Part shown: positions 60,612 to 64,000 of the stretch, one piece after another
How the letters are laid out: every line of letters starts with the position of its first letter
Position numbering within the stretch: the first letter of the stretch is position 1
Assembly (NCBI GenBank): GCA_963510375.1
Contig: CAUPES010000002.1
Span: forward strand, 1 to 64,000
DNA: 64,000 bases
Source: Fastidiosipila sp963510375
Lineage (GTDB): Bacteria; Bacillota; Clostridia; Saccharofermentanales; Fastidiosipilaceae
Direction: 5' to 3'
Notes under the pieces: model-generated
Told to the model about the DNA's origin: nothing
Database searches by the model: none
The model's input: the letters and a program-made list of their open reading frames with translations, nothing else
Position numbers and translations under genes: made by a program

Positions 60612-60642
60612 TTAAAATAAAATATCAAACTAATTAAAGTTT

Positions 60643-60706
60643 AAGTTTAAAATCCAGTCTTCTTGGTTTACACTATTGATTGAACATAGAGACTGGATTT
60701 AAACTT
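60643..60706 (+). other. Large hairpin between dnaK and dnaJ
   Basis: AAGTTTAAAATCCAGTCT (60643-60660) pairs with AGACTGGATTTAAACTT (60690-60706) over 17 pairs with one bulge and a 29-base loop. No T run follows, so it probably limits read-through or protects the dnaK mRNA rather than ending it. Confidence 0.6.
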
Positions 60707-60728
60707 ATTAAACAAGATTGGAGATTTT

Positions 60729-61880
60729 ATGGCGCAAAACAAGAGAGATTATTATGAGATCTTAGGTGTCGATAAAAATGCGAGTGACAAAGAAATTAAG
60801 AAAGCTTTTCGCCAGGTTGCAAAGAAATATCATCCGGATCTAAAACCAGATGATAAAGAAGCTGAAGCTAAATTTAAAGAAGCTAATGAGGCCTACTCTG
60901 TATTATCAGATCCTGAGAAACGCAAAAAGTATGATCAATATGGTCATGCTGGAGTTGATGGTCAAGGATTTGATCCATCAAGTTTTGCTGGCTTTGAGAG
61001 TTTTGAAGATATTTTCTCGGATTTCTTCGGAGGTTTTGGTGGATTCGGAGGTTTTGGCTCATCAGGAAGAGCTGCTCGTAACAATGCACCCCGTCAAGGA
61101 AATGATACTCGTTATAGAATCAGTATTGAATTTATGGAAGCTGTGTTCGGCTTAACTAAAACAATTGAAGTAACACAAAAAGATACATGTTCTACATGCA
61201 ATGGTAGTGGTGCTAAACCTGGAACTACCGCAAAAACCTGTGCTACATGTAAGGGTAATGGAACAATACAAGAAAGAGCTCAAAGTCTCTTTGGGATGTC
61301 AATTCAGACTAGAGTGTGTCCTGATTGTAGAGGAAAAGGCGAAATTATTGAAAATCCTTGTGTAGACTGTAACGGAAGTGGTATTAGAAATAAACGTAAG
61401 AGTTTGACCGTTAAGATACCTGCAGGTATTGATAATGGTGAGGTGTTAACCTTGAGAGAACAGGGTGAACCAGGAACAAATGGTGGACCTTACGGTAATC
61501 TCTATTTAGAGGTCATGGTTAAACCGCACGAAATATTTAAACGCCAAGGTTATGATATTTATTGTGAGGTTCCTATTTCATTTGGGCAGGCAGCTTTGGG
61601 TGCAGAAATAGATATTCCAACAGTAGATGGTCCTGTTAAATACAAGATAAATGAAGGAACGCAACCAGGAGATGTAGTTACCTTAAAAGGTAAAGGCGTA
61701 CCTCACGTGAATAGAGATGAAGTTAGAGGAAACCATTACGCTACAATTGATATCGAAGTTCCGACTAAACTGTCAGATGAACAAAAAGCTTTGATTGCAA
61801 AATTTGATGATGAAACAACTGCAGAAAATTATGAGAAGAGTAGTAGTTTCATTGATAGAATCAAAAAATTGTTCTCATAA
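60729..61880 (+). CDS. dnaJ: Hsp40 co-chaperone DnaJ
   Basis: A 383-residue co-chaperone that brings substrates to DnaK. The J domain with HPD (KKYHPDLKPD) is at residues 5-70, followed by a Gly/Phe-rich linker, the zinc domain with four CxxCxGxG repeats (CSTCNGSG, CATCKGNG, CPDCRGKG, CVDCNGSG) and the two beta-sandwich C-terminal domains. GGAG lies eight bases upstream. Confidence 0.97.
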   Translation: MAQNKRDYYEILGVDKNASDKEIKKAFRQVAKKYHPDLKPDDKEAEAKFKEANEAYSVLSDPEKRKKYDQYGHAGVDGQGFDPSSFAGFESFEDIFSDFFGGFGGFGGFGSSGRAARNNAPRQGNDTRYRISIEFMEAVFGLTKTIEVTQKDTCSTCNGSGAKPGTTAKTCATCKGNGTIQERAQSLFGMSIQTRVCPDCRGKGEIIENPCVDCNGSGIRNKRKSLTVKIPAGIDNGEVLTLREQGEPGTNGGPYGNLYLEVMVKPHEIFKRQGYDIYCEVPISFGQAALGAEIDIPTVDGPVKYKINEGTQPGDVVTLKGKGVPHVNRDEVRGNHYATIDIEVPTKLSDEQKALIAKFDDETTAENYEKSSSFIDRIKKLFS

Positions 61881-61907
61881 GATTTTAGCTTAAAGGAATT
61901 CAAGTAC

Positions 61908-63005
61908 ATGAATGAAAATTATTATGAATATACTATTAGAATTAATTCTGAAGTTGCAGATATTCTACTATCTAAGCTAGAAGATTTGGGAGCCTTAAGT
62001 ATTTTCACAGTTGATTCACATGAGATTGAAACTGAAATAATTCCTATGCTTGAACAAGATAAGACCAATGTCTTTGATGACTTTGGTCTTTTTTCTGTTG
62101 GACAAGATTTTGATCAAGCGGTAATTAAAGCCTATTTTTTAGAAGTAAAAGATAATAAAGTAGCTGTTAATTTGTATATGGGCGTGGGTGAAATTTTTCG
62201 CAATGAGAATAATGTAGTTTTCACAACTAATAATATTCCTAAAGGTAAATTAAGCCCAGAACTTATGACTAAACGAATTGTAGCTGAAATTGATTTTATC
62301 TCTGGTTTTTTTGAAGATTTAAGATACGATGTTTCTTACAATTTAATTAAAGCTGAACAAATAGAGGAGCTAAATAAAGTTTCAGCTGAAATATTTCAAC
62401 TTACAGACCGAATTTTGGTTAATCCTAGTACAGAAGATTTAGATTTTTCTGAACAAGAAAATCAAAAACTTATCAATATAATTCCTTCTTCCGCTTATGG
62501 ATCAGGTAGAGATGAAACTACATCTTTAGCGGCAAAGACTTTGGATGATCTATTACAAAAATTAGAAAAAAATCAGGACTTGAGAAGTCTTGAAGTGCTT
62601 GATTTGGGAACTGGATCAGGTATTTTAGCCATTATTGCGGCGAAATTAGGAGTACGAAGTATAAAAGCTGTTGATATTGACCGAGATGCTATTAAGATAG
62701 CAAAAGATACAGCTAAACTAAATGAAGTTTCTGAATTTATTGATTTTGCTAATGAGGAATTAGTTAATCAAGATAAGTACGACTTGATTTTGGCTAATTT
62801 ATCATCTGAACTAATTATTAATTTAGCGAAAGATTTTCCAAAACACCTAAAAAGTGAAAGTTATTTAATTTTAGCAGGCATAAATCAGCTTGAGTTAGAA
62901 GATGTTTTAGCTGAATTTAGAAGGATTAGGAATGCAAACTTTAAGATTTTGAAAACATCTGAGTTAAATCAATGGGTTACTTTACTTTTGTCTTACAAAG
63001 CGTAG
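61908..63005 (+). CDS. prmA: Ribosomal protein L11 methyltransferase PrmA
   Basis: Trimethylates ribosomal protein L11; 365 residues. The C-terminal Rossmann part has the AdoMet motif LDLGTGSGILAIIAAKLG (about 231-248) and the catalytic-type motif LILANLSSELI, and the N-terminal half is the L11-recognition domain. Slightly longer than usual (about 310), with the extra length in the N-terminal half. AAAGGAA upstream. It lies behind dnaJ, as in many Firmicutes. Confidence 0.93.
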   Translation: MNENYYEYTIRINSEVADILLSKLEDLGALSIFTVDSHEIETEIIPMLEQDKTNVFDDFGLFSVGQDFDQAVIKAYFLEVKDNKVAVNLYMGVGEIFRNENNVVFTTNNIPKGKLSPELMTKRIVAEIDFISGFFEDLRYDVSYNLIKAEQIEELNKVSAEIFQLTDRILVNPSTEDLDFSEQENQKLINIIPSSAYGSGRDETTSLAAKTLDDLLQKLEKNQDLRSLEVLDLGTGSGILAIIAAKLGVRSIKAVDIDRDAIKIAKDTAKLNEVSEFIDFANEELVNQDKYDLILANLSSELIINLAKDFPKHLKSESYLILAGINQLELEDVLAEFRRIRNANFKILKTSELNQWVTLLLSYKA

Positions 63006-63015
63006 AGTTTTTGCT

Positions 63016-63021
63016 TATAAT
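63016..63021 (+). promoter_or_regulatory. Candidate -10 of the phosphofructokinase gene
   Basis: TATAAT 37 bases before the ATG, eleven bases after the prmA stop; the -35 region (TTACAA at 62993-62998) overlaps the end of prmA. Confidence 0.4.
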
Positions 63022-63058
63022 ATATATATAAATCTTTTCCTAATGAAAGGGGATAATT

Positions 63059-64000
63059 ATGTTAAGAGTAGGTATGTTGACTTCAGGCGGAGACTGTCAA
63101 GGTCTAAATGCAGCAATGAGAGGTGTTGCCAAAACTCTATTTGAATTGAATGATGATGTAGAGATTTTAGGTTATCAAGATGGTTTCAGAGGACTAATTG
63201 AGGGCGATTATAAGATTATGAAGCCAAGTGATTTTTCAGGAATCTTGACTTTAGGGGGTACGATATTAGGTACTTCCAGACAACCCTTCAAAGAGATTGA
63301 TAATTATGTTAATGGTAAGGATGGCGAGACTAGATGCGAAGCTATGGTAAGAAATTACCAAGAACAAAATCTAGATTGCTTAGTTGTTCTTGGTGGTAAT
63401 GGTAGCCATAAATCAGCTAACCGTCTTGCTGAAGAAGGCTTGAATGTCATTACTTTGCCAAAGACTATTGATAAAGATATCTATGGTTCAGAGATGACTT
63501 TTGGATTCCAAAGTGCTGTCAATATTGCAACAGATGTTATAGATGGGATCCATACTACAGCAACCTCACATGGAAGAATTTTTATTGTTGAATTAATGGG
63601 AAATAAAGCAGGTTGGTTAACTTTACATGCTGGCGTAGCTGGTGGTGCTGATATAATTTTAATTCCAGAAATTAACTATGAAATTGATAAAGTTTTAGCA
63701 GCTATTGAAGAGAGAAATAAACAAGGTAAGAAATTCTCTATTATAGCAATGGCTGAGGGTTCAAAGAGCAAAGATGATTCCAACTTATCTTCTTCAGAAT
63801 ATGCAGAGATGTTGAAAGAAAAGGGATATCCTTCTGGAACATATAAATTCGCTGATGAATTATCGAAAGAGCTTGACCAAGAAGTTAGAGTTACTGTACC
63901 AGGACACTACCAAAGAGGTGGTGCACCTTGCCCATTTGATAGAGTTTTCGCTAGTGAATGTGGTGCTTATGGTGCTGAATTGATTTTAAAAGGGAAATTT
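63059..64000 (+). CDS. pfkA: 6-phosphofructokinase (cut off at the window edge)
   Basis: Phosphorylates fructose 6-phosphate in glycolysis; 314 codons are visible without a stop. GGDCQGLNAAMRG binds the nucleotide, then GGNGSHKSA replaces the common GGDGS, PKTIDKD has the catalytic Asp pair, and IVELMGNKAGW and the GHYQRGGAPCPFDR segment bind the sugar. Gly in GGNGS favours ATP over pyrophosphate, while the Lys in PKTIDKD is typical of the group III and PPi-like enzymes, so an ATP-dependent group III type is most likely. GAAAGGGG is about seven bases upstream. Confidence 0.9.
   Translation, partial: MLRVGMLTSGGDCQGLNAAMRGVAKTLFELNDDVEILGYQDGFRGLIEGDYKIMKPSDFSGILTLGGTILGTSRQPFKEIDNYVNGKDGETRCEAMVRNYQEQNLDCLVVLGGNGSHKSANRLAEEGLNVITLPKTIDKDIYGSEMTFGFQSAVNIATDVIDGIHTTATSHGRIFIVELMGNKAGWLTLHAGVAGGADIILIPEINYEIDKVLAAIEERNKQGKKFSIIAMAEGSKSKDDSNLSSSEYAEMLKEKGYPSGTYKFADELSKELDQEVRVTVPGHYQRGGAPCPFDRVFASECGAYGAELILKGKF

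Overview
This 64-kb window looks like a chromosome segment of a low-GC, Gram-positive, probably anaerobic, fermentative and host-associated member of the Bacillota (Clostridia-like). The evidence is the strongly AT-rich sequence, AGGAGG-type ribosome sites before many genes, lipoproteins with Cys lipoboxes, sortase-type surface proteins, a PurR of the Bacillus kind, and the hemW-like/hrcA/grpE/dnaK/dnaJ/prmA order known from Firmicutes. Genus and species cannot be told from the sequence alone. I saw no rRNA, tRNA, CRISPR array, insertion sequence or prophage.

Layout. 1-3.8 kb: small membrane protein, alpha/beta hydrolase, short coiled protein, uracil-DNA glycosylase-like protein, and a DUF3137-LemA pair. 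3.9-7.2 kb: large secreted Thr-rich surface protein. 7.4-9.6 kb (minus strand): AgrA/AgrC-like two-component system with a direct-repeat LytTR-type site at its promoter. 9.8-12.6 kb: amino-acid permease plus metal-dependent amidohydrolase. 12.7-19.3 kb: complete nine-gene F-type ATPase operon (atpI-B-E-F-H-A-G-D-C) with unusual delta, epsilon, c and alpha subunits. 19.5-20.5 kb: GNAT acetyltransferase and DUF3221-like lipoprotein. 20.6-28.3 kb: a DUF4143-type AAA ATPase bracketed by 23-bp tandem repeats, then a type I restriction-modification system (hsdM-hsdS-hsdR). 28.5-33.4 kb: two paralogous beta-helix surface proteins whose C-terminal parts are almost identical at DNA level. 33.6-36.9 kb: lipoprotein and a cobalamin lower-ligand salvage operon (cblS-like, cobS, cobC-like). 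37.0-39.5 kb: purR and a purine permease with several PurBox-like sites. 39.7-45.6 kb: J-like membrane protein, rsuA, membrane protein, pyruvate kinase, zinc-ribbon protein, HtrA-like protease. 45.8-49.4 kb: heterodimeric ABC exporter. 49.5-52.7 kb (minus): gltX and glnS. 52.8-56.9 kb: three neighbouring genes that look like catalytically dead homologues (D-Ala-D-Ala carboxypeptidase, M28 peptidase, HemW). 57.0-63.0 kb: CIRCE-controlled hrcA-grpE-dnaK-dnaJ-prmA. 63.1 kb to the end: 6-phosphofructokinase, cut off by the window edge.

How the genes fit together. Pyruvate kinase and phosphofructokinase serve glycolysis. The F-ATPase lacks the part of epsilon that normally brakes hydrolysis, which suits a fermenter that spends ATP to make an ion gradient. 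Purine, amino-acid and cobalamin-ligand uptake or salvage genes point to a scavenging lifestyle. Three sortase-type proteins and several lipoproteins point to a heavily decorated surface.

The observations most worth a second look are the 23-bp repeat arrays around the DUF4143 ATPase, the simplified ATPase stalk and regulatory subunits with an almost glycine-free c-ring helix, the HemW homologue without its iron-sulphur cysteines in the heat-shock locus, and the adjacent dead peptidase homologues. All functional statements come from reading motifs by eye; no database search or structure prediction was run.
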